64,000 nucleotides of DNA, from the NCBI RefSeq assembly GCF_028368935.1, contig NZ_JAQNDK010000003.1, forward strand, positions 1,731,001-1,795,000. The letters run 5' to 3'. The stretch comes from Sorangium aterium (GTDB lineage: Bacteria; Myxococcota_A; Polyangia; Polyangiales; Polyangiaceae). Under the pieces are notes generated by a model. That model ran no database searches. It was not told where the DNA came from and worked only from the letters and a program-made list of their open reading frames with translations. Positions 1-8,667 of this stretch are shown one piece after another. Both the position numbers and the translations under genes were made by a program. Within the stretch, counting starts at the first letter, position 1. Each line of letters starts with the position of its first letter.

Positions 1-3000
1 CGAGCGCGATGAGCGACAGCAGCCCCTTCTCCTTGTCGACCCACGCGCCCGTGAGCGCGAGGCCCTCCATCGCGAGCCGCGTGCCGCGGATCACGGGCGA
101 GCGCACCTCGTAGTTCTGCAGCCGGTAGAACTGCCCGGGCTCGAACTTCCGCGCCGCCGCGGGCGCGCGCACGACCACCTCGACGATCGTCGGCGTGAGC
201 CGCTGGACCCGCTCGACCACCGCGCCGAGGTCGTGATCGAGGCGGGCGAAGAGGTCGCGCCGCCGCGCGTCGCGCGCGGCCTGCGGCTCCTCGCCGAGCC
301 GGGCGATGTCGTGGCGGAACAGCGCGACGACGGACGGGTACGCGTCCTTGGCGCTCGCCATCGCCTTCACGACGCTCCCCGCGTAGTGGGGGTGGTTGTC
401 GCCGTAGAAGCTCACCGCGTGCTCGCCGTCGTTGTAGCTCGTGAAGAAGCCCTCCCGCGGCTTGGCCGGCTCCACCTTGAGCGCGCCGCCCTCGTCGACG
501 TAGGCGCGGTGCGGCTGGAAGAACTGCCGCCACTTGTCGAACACGAACGAGCCCGGGCGCTCCTTCTCGTACGTGACGTTGGGGCTCGTCCCGGCCGCGA
601 CGCACACGGTGCGGGCGGGGATCGAGACCGCCTGCCCCGCGCTCCGCCACTTGCCGTCCACGATCTCCTGCCGATCGAAGACGAGCGAGGAGACGCACCC
701 GCGCTCGTCGAGCACCGCCTCGACCGGGGCGAGGTTCTCGACGTAGCGGATCCCCTCCTCGAGCGACTTGGCGACCTCCTCGTGGTTCAGCCGGTACGCC
801 GGCGAATCGATGAGCCGCTTCCGGTAGACCAGCGAGACGCCTCCCCACGCGTCGATCAGGCCCTGGAAGCGCGGCGGGCGCCCCTCGCGCGCGGCGCGCG
901 CGCGCTCGTCGCGGATCTCCTCCGCGTGGCGCCGCTGCTCGGCCAGGAACTCCCGCTCCTCCTCGTCGAACATCGCGAGGACGGCCGCCTCTCCGCGCTC
1001 CGCGACCAGCGCATCGAGCCGATCGGCCGTCTTCTCGGCCTGCACGACGTAGTACGCGGCGAGCTCCGTCGCGGTGTCGATCGCCGTGAGGCCGCCGCCG
1101 ATCACCACCGCCGGCAGGCGCACCTGGAGGTTCGCGAGCGCCGAGCGCTTGTAGGCCCCGGCCAGCTGGAGCGCCATCAGGAAGTCCGACGCCTTGCGGA
1201 TGCCGCGCGCGAGGTTGTTCTTGAGCGGGATGATCGTCGGACGCCCCGCGCCCGCCGCGATCGCGACGTGGTGGAACCCGAGCCGGAAGGCGTCGTCGAG
1301 ATCGATCGTCCCGCCGAACCGCACGCCGCCGTAGATCCGCAGCAGCCGCTGTCGGGCGAGCGTAACGTACAGGACGGTGAGGAAGTTCTTGTCCCATCGC
1401 ACCGTGATCCCGTACTCGCTCACCCCGCCGAAGCCGAGGAGGACGCGCTCGTCGAGCTCCGTGTAGAGCCGCTTGAAATCCTTGACCGGGCGCGGCGGGC
1501 GCGACTCGTCGCCCGTGAGCTCGACGGGCAGCGGCTCGATCTTCAGCCCGTCGATCGCCACGCATGCGAAGCCCTGCCGCGTGAGGTGGTGCGACAGCGT
1601 GTAGCCGGCCGGGCCGAGGCCGACGACGAGCACGTTCTTGCCGTTGTACGGCAGCGCGTGCGGCCGCAGCGCGTCGAGCGGGTTCCAGCGCGTGAGGAGC
1701 CCGTAGATCTCGAGGCCCCACGGGAGCGACAGCACGTCCGTGAGCACCGCGGTCTCGATCTGCGGGATGTCCACCGGCTCCTGCTTCTGGAAGACGCACG
1801 CCTTCATGCAGTCGTTGCAGATGCGGTGACCGGTGCCGGGGCACATCGGGTTGTCGACGCAGACGAGCGCGAGCCCGGCGATCGACTCGCCCCGCCCCCG
1901 CATGGTGTGCATCTCGCTGATCTTCTCGTCGAGCGGGCAGCCGTTCAGCTCGACGCCGAGCGGGTTCGCCTTGATCGCCCCGGTCTTGTTGTCGCGCAGG
2001 CCCTTCGAGCACGAGTCCTTGTCGCGATCGTGGCAGAAGAGGCAATAGTCGACCTGGCTCTCGACCTCGCGCGGCGGCGCGCGGCGGTCGGTCAGCGCGA
2101 AGCCGTCGCGATCCCTCCGCTCGTGCTCGGGGCCGACGAGGAGCTCGGCCGAGCCCGGGCTGCCGTTCGCGCCCTTTCTCTGCAGCTGGACGAGCTCCTG
2201 GTAGTCCAGCGTGCGCGGCGCCTTCAGCGTCGGCCACCGCCGCGCCGGATCGTGCTCGTCCGCGCGACGCGCCGCGAGCCACGCCTCGACGGCGTCGAGC
2301 GCGAGCGCCACGACCGCCCCGTCCTCGGCCTCCGTCGGCTCCGCGCCGGCGACCGCCACCGCCGGCGCCACGCTCTCGGCGAGCGCCTGGTCCTCCCGCA
2401 GCGCCGCGCGCACCTTCGCCGCCCGCTCGCGCAGCTCGTCCGTCCACTTCGCGCCGCCGGCCTTGGCGGCCTTGCGGGCGATCTCGTCGACCTCGATCAG
2501 GGCGAGCGTCGCGCGCGCGATCGCGAGCTCCTCCGCGGCGGAGCCGCCGTCGAGCGCGCTCGCAGGCGCGCCCACGGCCGCGAGCGACCGCCGCGCCGCG
2601 TGCGCCGCCTCGACGTGCGTGCCCCGCCACGCCTTCCCCGGGTTCGGCTTGAACAGGCGCTTCTTCGAGAACTCGCGCTTGAAGTCCCAGAGCGCGCTCC
2701 GCTCGAGGGTCGCGTCGATCTGCGCCTGCGTCTCCCGCTCGACCCGGAAGAGCATCGCCACGAAGCGGCCGACGTGGGGCGCCGCCGCGAGGAGCGCCTC
2801 CGAGACCTGCTCCGGCGTGAGCGCGGGCCGTCCCGCGCCGCCGCCCTCCGCGCCGGAGGCCTCCGCCTGCGCCGCGCGCAGCGAGGCCCGGTACGCGTCG
2901 AAGCGCGCGTAGGCGCCCTCGTCCGCCGCGTGGAAATACTCCTCGAAGCGCTCCGTCAGCTCGGCGAGCTTCGCGGGGTCGAAGAGGTCGGCGTAGCCGA

Positions 3001-3091
3001 AACCAGGGAGCCCGAGCTCGAGCTCGGAGGCATCCGAGGTCGCCTGCACCCACGAAGAGAAGTCAGCCTGCACTCCAGCGTTCGCTTCCAT
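1..3091 (-). CDS. GltD-type FAD/NAD(P) oxidoreductase fused to an FNR-like domain (C-terminus cut by window edge)
   Basis: Reads from ATG at 3091 to the window edge with no stop (about 1030 residues seen). The first ~300 residues match nothing I recognise. A Cys-rich segment follows: CLFC near residue 350, then a CxxxxCP...CNDCMKAC cluster near 413-434, as in the Fe-S domain of GltD/NfnB/SudA proteins. A GLGPAGY FAD-binding loop lies near 490 and a second dinucleotide loop (VIGGGLTAID) near 660. From about 955 the sequence (TPTIVEVVVRAP, FEPGQFYRL) resembles the ferredoxin-NADP reductase fold of SudB/NfnA. The order suggests the two usual subunits of a Sud/Nfn-like enzyme in one chain, moving electrons between NAD(P)H and another carrier. 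Substrate is unknown. The gene lies 210 bp downstream of accC on the same strand and may have its own promoter. Confidence 0.8.
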   Translation of the reverse strand, partial: MEANAGVQADFSSWVQATSDASELELGLPGFGYADLFDPAKLAELTERFEEYFHAADEGAYARFDAYRASLRAAQAEASGAEGGGAGRPALTPEQVSEALLAAAPHVGRFVAMLFRVERETQAQIDATLERSALWDFKREFSKKRLFKPNPGKAWRGTHVEAAHAARRSLAAVGAPASALDGGSAAEELAIARATLALIEVDEIARKAAKAGGAKWTDELRERAAKVRAALREDQALAESVAPAVAVAGAEPTEAEDGAVVALALDAVEAWLAARRADEHDPARRWPTLKAPRTLDYQELVQLQRKGANGSPGSAELLVGPEHERRDRDGFALTDRRAPPREVESQVDYCLFCHDRDKDSCSKGLRDNKTGAIKANPLGVELNGCPLDEKISEMHTMRGRGESIAGLALVCVDNPMCPGTGHRICNDCMKACVFQKQEPVDIPQIETAVLTDVLSLPWGLEIYGLLTRWNPLDALRPHALPYNGKNVLVVGLGPAGYTLSHHLTRQGFACVAIDGLKIEPLPVELTGDESRPPRPVKDFKRLYTELDERVLLGFGGVSEYGITVRWDKNFLTVLYVTLARQRLLRIYGGVRFGGTIDLDDAFRLGFHHVAIAAGAGRPTIIPLKNNLARGIRKASDFLMALQLAGAYKRSALANLQVRLPAVVIGGGLTAIDTATELAAYYVVQAEKTADRLDALVAERGEAAVLAMFDEEEREFLAEQRRHAEEIRDERARAAREGRPPRFQGLIDAWGGVSLVYRKRLIDSPAYRLNHEEVAKSLEEGIRYVENLAPVEAVLDERGCVSSLVFDRQEIVDGKWRSAGQAVSIPARTVCVAAGTSPNVTYEKERPGSFVFDKWRQFFQPHRAYVDEGGALKVEPAKPREGFFTSYNDGEHAVSFYGDNHPHYAGSVVKAMASAKDAYPSVVALFRHDIARLGEEPQAARDARRRDLFARLDHDLGAVVERVQRLTPTIVEVVVRAPAAARKFEPGQFYRLQNYEVRSPVIRGTRLAMEGLALTGAWVDKEKGLLSLIAL

Positions 3092-3301
3092 ACCCGCGGC
3101 AAATGCTTTCTATTTCAAGGAGGGTTCGCTCACCCGACGATGGCCTGCCCACGCGGCCTCGAGAGCGACGTAAGGTAGCACCTGGCCGCACCTTCGACCT
3201 GTCGCTCGGGCAACAATCATCGCAATCGGATTGCGTCTGTCAGCTCGACGAACGCGCAACGGCTGCGCGCTCATCGACGCGGCTGCCGGCAGCGCGGAGC
3301 G

Positions 3302-4648
3302 TCAGAACCCCTGTGAGACGACGCGCTCGATCGTATGCGTCGAGATGTTGCCCGCGACGACCTCTGGATCGCGCAGCAGCGCCTGGTGCAGCGGGATGTT
3401 CGTGCGGATGCCGCCGATGATGAACTCGTCGAGCGCGCACCGGAGCCTGGCGATCGCCTCGGCCCGGTTCGCGCCGTGCGCGATCACCTTGGCCACCAGC
3501 GAGTCGTAGGAGCTCGGCACGCGGAAACCGCCGTACACGCCGGAGTCGACGCGGATCCCGACGCCGCCGGGCGAGTGGTACTCGGTGATGAGGCCCGGCC
3601 ACGGCACGAACGAGCGCGCGTCCTCGGCGTTGATCCGGCACTCGATGGCGTGGCCACGGAAGCTCCAGGGCCGCGTGTCGGGCAGCGAGAGCCGCTCGCC
3701 AGCAGCGGCGAGGATCTGCTGCGCGACCAGATCGACGCCGGTCACCATCTCGGTGACCGGGTGCTCGACCTGGACGCGGGTGTTCATCTCCATGAAGAAG
3801 AGCTCGCCCCGCTCATCCATCAGGAACTCGAGCGTGCCCAGGCCGGTGTAGCCGGTCTCGAGGATCGCGCCCCTGATGATGTCGCCCATCCGGGAGCGCT
3901 TCTCGTTGTCCATCGCCGGGCTGGGCGACTCCTCCATCACCTTCTGGTGCCGGCGCTGGAGCGAGCACTCGCGCTCGCCGAGCGTCCACACGCCCCCGTG
4001 CTGATCCGCGAGCACCTGGAACTCGATGTGGCGCGGCGCCTCGACGTAGCGCTCGAGGTAGACGTCCGGGTTCTTGAAGCCGCTCAGGGCCTCCTGCGTC
4101 GCGATCTCGAACGAGCGCTGCACCTCGCCGGCCTCGCGGACGATGCGCATGCCCCTGCCGCCGCCGCCGCCGGAGGCCTTCAGGATCACCGGATAGCCGA
4201 CGCGCTCGGCCTGCTCGGCCGCGTCCGCCGCGCTCTTGAGCACGCCCGTGCCGCTGAGCATGGGGATGCCGAAGCGCTTGGCGACCTCGCGCGCGGACAC
4301 CTTGTCGCCCCAGGTCCGCATCGCCTCCGCGGTCGGCCCGATGAAGGTGAGGCGGCACTTCTTGCAAAGCTCGGCGAACTTCGCGTTCTCCGAGAGGAAC
4401 CCGTAGCCCGGATGGATCGCGTCGGCGCCCGTGACCTCCGCGGCCGCGATGATCTGCGGGATGTTGAGGTAGCTCTTCGACGCCTCGGCAGGGCCGACGC
4501 ACACGGCCTCGTCCGCGAACCGGACGTGCAGCGCCGCGGCGTCCGCCTCGGAGTGGATGGCGACCGTGCGGATGCCGAGCAGGCGGCAGGCGCGGATGAC
4601 ACGCATCGCGATCTCGCCGCGATTGGCGATCAGGATCTTCTGGAACAC
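3302..4648 (-). CDS. accC: acetyl-CoA carboxylase, biotin carboxylase subunit
   Basis: A 448-residue protein, the normal family length. It carries out the ATP-dependent carboxylation of biotin on AccB, the first half-reaction of malonyl-CoA synthesis in the cytoplasm. Seen in order: N-terminal FQKILIANRGEIA, the HPGYGFLSENAKFAE segment, the glycine-rich ATP-grasp loop KASGGGGGRGM, and the catalytic EMNTRVQVEHPVTE region. The start is the ATG at 4648, 21 bp after the accB stop, so the two are probably co-transcribed. It is the last gene of the roadblock-aroQ-accB-accC run. No carboxyltransferase genes (accA/accD) are present in the window. Confidence 0.97.
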   Translation of the reverse strand: MFQKILIANRGEIAMRVIRACRLLGIRTVAIHSEADAAALHVRFADEAVCVGPAEASKSYLNIPQIIAAAEVTGADAIHPGYGFLSENAKFAELCKKCRLTFIGPTAEAMRTWGDKVSAREVAKRFGIPMLSGTGVLKSAADAAEQAERVGYPVILKASGGGGGRGMRIVREAGEVQRSFEIATQEALSGFKNPDVYLERYVEAPRHIEFQVLADQHGGVWTLGERECSLQRRHQKVMEESPSPAMDNEKRSRMGDIIRGAILETGYTGLGTLEFLMDERGELFFMEMNTRVQVEHPVTEMVTGVDLVAQQILAAAGERLSLPDTRPWSFRGHAIECRINAEDARSFVPWPGLITEYHSPGGVGIRVDSGVYGGFRVPSSYDSLVAKVIAHGANRAEAIARLRCALDEFIIGGIRTNIPLHQALLRDPEVVAGNISTHTIERVVSQGF

Positions 4649-4669
4649 GGCACCCTCGCCCGGGCAGCG

Positions 4670-5197
<528 letters not shown>

Positions 5198-5236
5198 CGA
5201 TGTTTGCCGCCTTTCAACCAGAGTGACGGCGCATGT

Positions 5237-5704
5237 TCAACCTCTTTCGTCGGATCGCAGCTTCTCCAGATGCCCGAGCAGGCCGATCAGCCCAAGGACG
5301 TACGAGCTCGCACCGAAGCCCGCGACGCGCGCCATGCACGCAGGCGCGATGCGGGAGCGACGGCGGAACGGCTCTCGGCCGTCCGGGTTGGAGATGTGCA
5401 CTTCGACGGTAGGAAGCGCGCTCGCGCGGATCGCGTCATAGAGCGCGATGGAGGTGTGCGTGTAGGCACCGGCGTTGAGGAGGATGCCGTGGAAGCCGCG
5501 ATCGCCAGCGTGGCTGATCGCGGTCACGAGCTCCCCCTCGCAGTTCGATTGCATGCACGACACCGAGGCGCCGTGGCCCTTCGCGGCCTCCTCGACGGCG
5601 CGGTGGATGTCATCCAGCGTGGCCTTGCCGTAGATCGCTGGCTCGCGCTTGCCCAGTCGATCGAGGTTCGGCCCGGAGATGACCGAGATGCTGAAGCCGC
5701 TCAG
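5237..5704 (-). CDS. aroQ: type II 3-dehydroquinate dehydratase, probable CTG start
   Basis: Dehydrates 3-dehydroquinate to 3-dehydroshikimate in the shikimate pathway. Family motifs are clear: ISGPNLDRLGKREP at the N-terminus with the active-site tyrosine region (AIYG), the QSNCEGELV loop, LNAGAYTHTSIAL, and EVHISNPDGREPFR. Reading begins immediately after the roadblock gene, and no ATG, GTG or TTG lies in frame near the expected N-terminus. A CTG at 5704 overlaps the upstream TGA (CTGA) and sits 5 nt after AAGGAG, giving 155 residues, close to the usual 145-150. I therefore place the start at CTG. A nearby ATC (5689) is the less likely alternative. It is coupled to the roadblock gene and lies 39 bp upstream of accB. 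Confidence 0.9.
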   Translation of the reverse strand: MSGFSISVISGPNLDRLGKREPAIYGKATLDDIHRAVEEAAKGHGASVSCMQSNCEGELVTAISHAGDRGFHGILLNAGAYTHTSIALYDAIRASALPTVEVHISNPDGREPFRRRSRIAPACMARVAGFGASSYVLGLIGLLGHLEKLRSDERG

Positions 5705-6060
5705 GCGAGCTCCTTCAGCAGCACCGGCACCTTGGTGCGCAGGAGGTACCGGGCCTTGCCGATGTTCGCGTCGGGCGTCATCGAGAAGGCCACGAAGTAC
5801 GAGTTGTTCACGACGCGGATCAGGGTCGTGACCTTCTCCGCCTGGATCGCGATCTCGGCGGCATTGCCCGCGTCGAGCATCTCGGCGGCGCGCTGGATCG
5901 ACTTCAACACGACGCTGAACTCCGCGCCGATGGTGGTGATGTCGAACGCGGCCCCCGGCTTGGAATAGCTGTCGACCGGGATCCCCTCGAAATCCATGAG
6001 AAGGGTCGCGATGCCGCCCTCGGTGTTCTCTACGACTTCCTTCAGCACGGCCTGGAACAT
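5701..6060 (-). CDS. roadblock/LC7 domain protein (MglB-like)
   Basis: 119 residues, the normal size for a single roadblock/LC7 domain. The pattern of an N-terminal helix, then GGIATLLMDFEGIPVDSY, a long central helix and a FVAFSMTPDANIGKARYLL strand-helix end is typical of MglB-type proteins. These dimerise and regulate small Ras-like GTPases that set polarity and motility in myxobacteria. No MglA-like GTPase lies in the window, so the partner is unknown. It is the first gene of the aroQ-accB-accC run, and its stop overlaps the proposed CTG start of aroQ, so translation of the two is probably coupled. Why a GTPase regulator heads a shikimate/fatty-acid operon is unclear. Confidence 0.9.
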   Translation of the reverse strand: MFQAVLKEVVENTEGGIATLLMDFEGIPVDSYSKPGAAFDITTIGAEFSVVLKSIQRAAEMLDAGNAAEIAIQAEKVTTLIRVVNNSYFVAFSMTPDANIGKARYLLRTKVPVLLKELA

Positions 6061-6663
6061 GCGCCGAGATTACCCAAGCGCGGCACGATCGGGAAAACAA
6101 ACGAACCTGGGCCGGCATCTCGCGCCGCAGCCCGGGAGAGCCGGCGCTCATCATCGTCGCCCGACCCGCTCGGCCGCGCGCGAGCGGAGCCGATGGCGAC
6201 CGGCCGCGCGCGGCGGCGGCGGCAGACGGCGCTGCGCGGCATCGGCGCGAGGGAGCGCGGGCGCAGCGCCACGAAAGCTCGATCCGGCCGCCTGCCACCG
6301 GACCAGCGGGACGAGCGCAACCGACGCAACCGACGCAACCGACGCAACCGACGCAACCGACGCAACCGACGCCACGAGACGCGACAGACGAAGCGCCGCG
6401 AAACGTTGGACCGGGCGGGCGCTTTGCCTCTTGCATCCTGGTCCCAGCCGGGCGATTCCCGCCCCTGGGGGCCCGCTCCAAAGCACGCCTTGACCCTCGT
6501 CCAGGCGAGCGGCTAACGTGCGGCCGTTCTTTCGCCTCGCGGCAAGGCCCGGAGGCGGATCCCACCGGCGCGTCTCGCCGGGGGGCCGACGTCAAACGTG
6601 GTCGGGAGCGGCGTGCGCCGTACCCGCCATCTCATCAAGAAAAACAAGGACGGCCCAACATCT
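6061..6663. other. divergent intergenic region with a 9-bp tandem repeat
   Basis: About 600 bases between the roadblock gene (minus) and the aconitase-like gene (plus). Promoters for both should lie here, but I could not assign -35/-10 elements. Apart from the 9-bp tandem repeat at 6316-6369 I see no conserved coding sequence. Open frames here are repetitive Arg/Ala-rich and non-biological in appearance. Confidence 0.5.
6316..6369. repeat. tandem repeat, six perfect copies of a 9-bp unit
   Basis: The unit CGCAACCGA is repeated six times without mismatch and followed by a degenerate unit. It is non-coding and about 300 bp upstream of the aconitase-like gene. Perfect copies suggest recent slippage, so the copy number may vary between strains. 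Confidence 0.95.
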
Positions 6664-8583
6664 ATGCGTGCTCGAGCCGGGGATCCCCCCCGCACGATGC
6701 CCCAGAAGATCCTCGCCGGGCGGGCGGCGGATCCTCAGCTGCGCGGTGATCTCGTCCAGGTCAAGGTCGACCAGGTGATCCTCTCCAGGGCGCCGTCGCG
6801 CGCGCTGGCCGAGGCCATCGCCACGGGCATGAAGAAGACGCCGGTCGAAGTCGCCGTCGCCTACGACGGCACCTGCGTGGCCGACGCGAGCTCGCTCGCG
6901 GATATCGACGAGGGCAGCCCGCACTCGGTGTCGCCCGAGTTCCCGACCTACAACATCCCGATCGCGCGGCCCGGCATCGGCTTCCCTGCGCCGGTTCACC
7001 TGGAGCGCTTCGCGGCGCCGGCGCGGCTCGCCCTCACGGACGACCCGCGCCTCACGACCGTCGGCGGCATCGGCATGCTGTCGCTCGTCGTCTCGCCGAG
7101 CCAGCTCGGGCAGGCGCTCGCCACGGGCTCGGTCTGGCTCCGGCCGCCCCGCAGCGTGCAGATCCACCTCTCGGGCAGGGTGCGGCCCTTCGTCTGCGCC
7201 AGGGACGTCGCCCTCGAGCTGCTCCGCAGGAACCTCGACGAGGTGGTGCGCCGCATCGAAGGCGAGCACCACGCGCCGGTGATCCTCGAGTTCGCCGGGC
7301 CGAGCGCGCGGCTCCTCTCCGTGGGCGACCGCGCGGTGCTCTGCGGCATCGCGCCGCAGGTCGGCGCGGCGGCGGCGCTGTTCGTGAGCGACGAGAAGAC
7401 GGAGGTCTTCCTCCGCGATCAGCGCCGGTCGAAGGCCCACCGCGCGCTCGTGCCTGACCCGGGCGCGCCGTGCGAGGAGGTCGTCTCGATCGATCTCGGC
7501 ACGGTCGATCCGCTGCTCATGGACGAGGAGGGCGTGGTCCGGCCCGTCCGCGATCTCGCCGGCAAGCCCGTGGCGCAGGTCGTCCTCGGCGGCGACTCCG
7601 GCGTGACGTTGCGCGACATGCTCGCGGCCGCGCTGCTGCTCAAGTCGAAGCGCGTCCCGTCGCGGCTCGACCTGCTCGTCGCGCCGCCGTCGCGGCAGGT
7701 GCTCGAGGTGCTCGCGCAGTCGGGCGCGCTCGTCGATCTCGTCGCGACGGGCGCGCGCATCGTCGAGCCGGACAGGCGCGTCGTCACGTCGGAGATCTAC
7801 CCGCCGCCGCCCGGCAGCCTGTCGCTGCGCACGGCGGATCCGGAGCCGCGCATCGCCGGGGCGCCGTCGTTCGTCGTGGCCTCGGCGGAGACCCTCGCCT
7901 ACGCGGTGGCCACGGGCGCGGTCGGCGATCCGCGGTCGTTCAAGCGGCCGGTGCGGGTGACCGTGCCGCGGGCGCTTCCGACCGACGACGTGCTGATCCT
8001 CCGCGACAAGAAGGGGGAGCAGGTGAGCACGAAGAAGCCGCCGCCGGCGCCCGCGGCGGTGCCGTGGAAGGGGCCGCTGACGCTCGACGTGCTCGCCGGC
8101 GTGCCGAAGGTGAACGGACACGCGGCGGTCGGGGCACCCGGGCGCGCCGCCCTTGCGCCGGTCGAGGCGCCCGCGGCGGCCGCCGCGGAGCAGCAGGGGC
8201 AGGCCGCGCCGGCGGAGGGCAAGGCGGCCGGCGGCGTGGCGCTCGTCCTGTCGACGCTCGACGAGGTGCGGGCGGTCGCGGAGCGCGCGACCGATCTCTC
8301 GACGGTGCGCGCGGTGGTCGCGCCCTTCGTCCCGAGCACCGCGGTGTCGGCGTTCGCGAGCGAGGGGATCGCCACGTTCCTCGTCGGCACGGAGGCGCTC
8401 GGCAGCATCAAGGAGCAGAAGAGCGTGGAGCTCCCCGCCCCCGCGCAGTGGGGCGATCGCGTCGCGGCGATCTTCGGGAGCGAGCGCGTCGAGGTGGCCT
8501 GGCTCGCGACCGGCATGGAGCGGAGCTGGACCCACGCGGGCACCGTGCGGCAGCCGGCCAGCTCGAGCAAACCAGCGAGGTAG
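6664..8583 (+). CDS. aconitase/isopropylmalate-dehydratase family protein lacking Fe-S ligands (probable pseudoenzyme)
   Basis: Collinear with LeuC/aconitase. Family-like segments are QKILAGRA and GDLVQVKVDQVIL near the start, then GIGMLSLVVSPSQLGQALATG followed by VWLRPPRSVQIHLSG, AVLCGIAPQVGAAAALFVSD, and FVVASAETLAYAVATGAVGDPR. After a linker, a C-terminal part (TVRAVVAPFVPSTAVSAFAS...) resembles the swivel domain normally carried by LeuD. The DSHT active-site segment reads TDDPRL, the GSCTNG cluster-ligand segment reads GGDSGV (near residue 308), and the GCGxC pair is replaced by DRRVVTSE. So all three [4Fe-4S] cysteine positions and the catalytic His are gone. It cannot be an active hydratase of the usual type. 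A structural or regulatory role is an inference. Starts at 6598 (GTG) or 6697 (ATG, best by homology) are also possible. Confidence 0.75.
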   Translation: MRARAGDPPRTMPQKILAGRAADPQLRGDLVQVKVDQVILSRAPSRALAEAIATGMKKTPVEVAVAYDGTCVADASSLADIDEGSPHSVSPEFPTYNIPIARPGIGFPAPVHLERFAAPARLALTDDPRLTTVGGIGMLSLVVSPSQLGQALATGSVWLRPPRSVQIHLSGRVRPFVCARDVALELLRRNLDEVVRRIEGEHHAPVILEFAGPSARLLSVGDRAVLCGIAPQVGAAAALFVSDEKTEVFLRDQRRSKAHRALVPDPGAPCEEVVSIDLGTVDPLLMDEEGVVRPVRDLAGKPVAQVVLGGDSGVTLRDMLAAALLLKSKRVPSRLDLLVAPPSRQVLEVLAQSGALVDLVATGARIVEPDRRVVTSEIYPPPPGSLSLRTADPEPRIAGAPSFVVASAETLAYAVATGAVGDPRSFKRPVRVTVPRALPTDDVLILRDKKGEQVSTKKPPPAPAAVPWKGPLTLDVLAGVPKVNGHAAVGAPGRAALAPVEAPAAAAAEQQGQAAPAEGKAAGGVALVLSTLDEVRAVAERATDLSTVRAVVAPFVPSTAVSAFASEGIATFLVGTEALGSIKEQKSVELPAPAQWGDRVAAIFGSERVEVAWLATGMERSWTHAGTVRQPASSSKPAR

Positions 8584-8667
8584 CCGGGCCGAGATCCCGG
8601 TGGCGAGGCCGCCCCCACAGCGCGGGAGCCGCCTTCCACCGGGGACCGGGGAGCGGGAGAGCAGCGC

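Noticed and set aside
233..3178. Very long + strand open frame opposite the flavoprotein gene
   Set aside because: Arg/Leu/Glu-rich translation with no domain or motif. The minus frame has clear FAD, Fe-S and FNR motifs, and open antisense frames are expected at this GC content.
5695..5710. Frameshift explanation for the missing aroQ start codon
   Set aside because: The roadblock protein has its normal length and ending, aroQ is complete from its first conserved residue, and the AAGGAG-CTG spacing is ideal. A sequencing error changing A or G to C at one base remains possible.
6316..6369. Tandem repeats considered as a CRISPR array (also 18181-18295 and 62413-62584)
   Set aside because: Units are directly adjacent with no unique spacers, and no cas genes are present.
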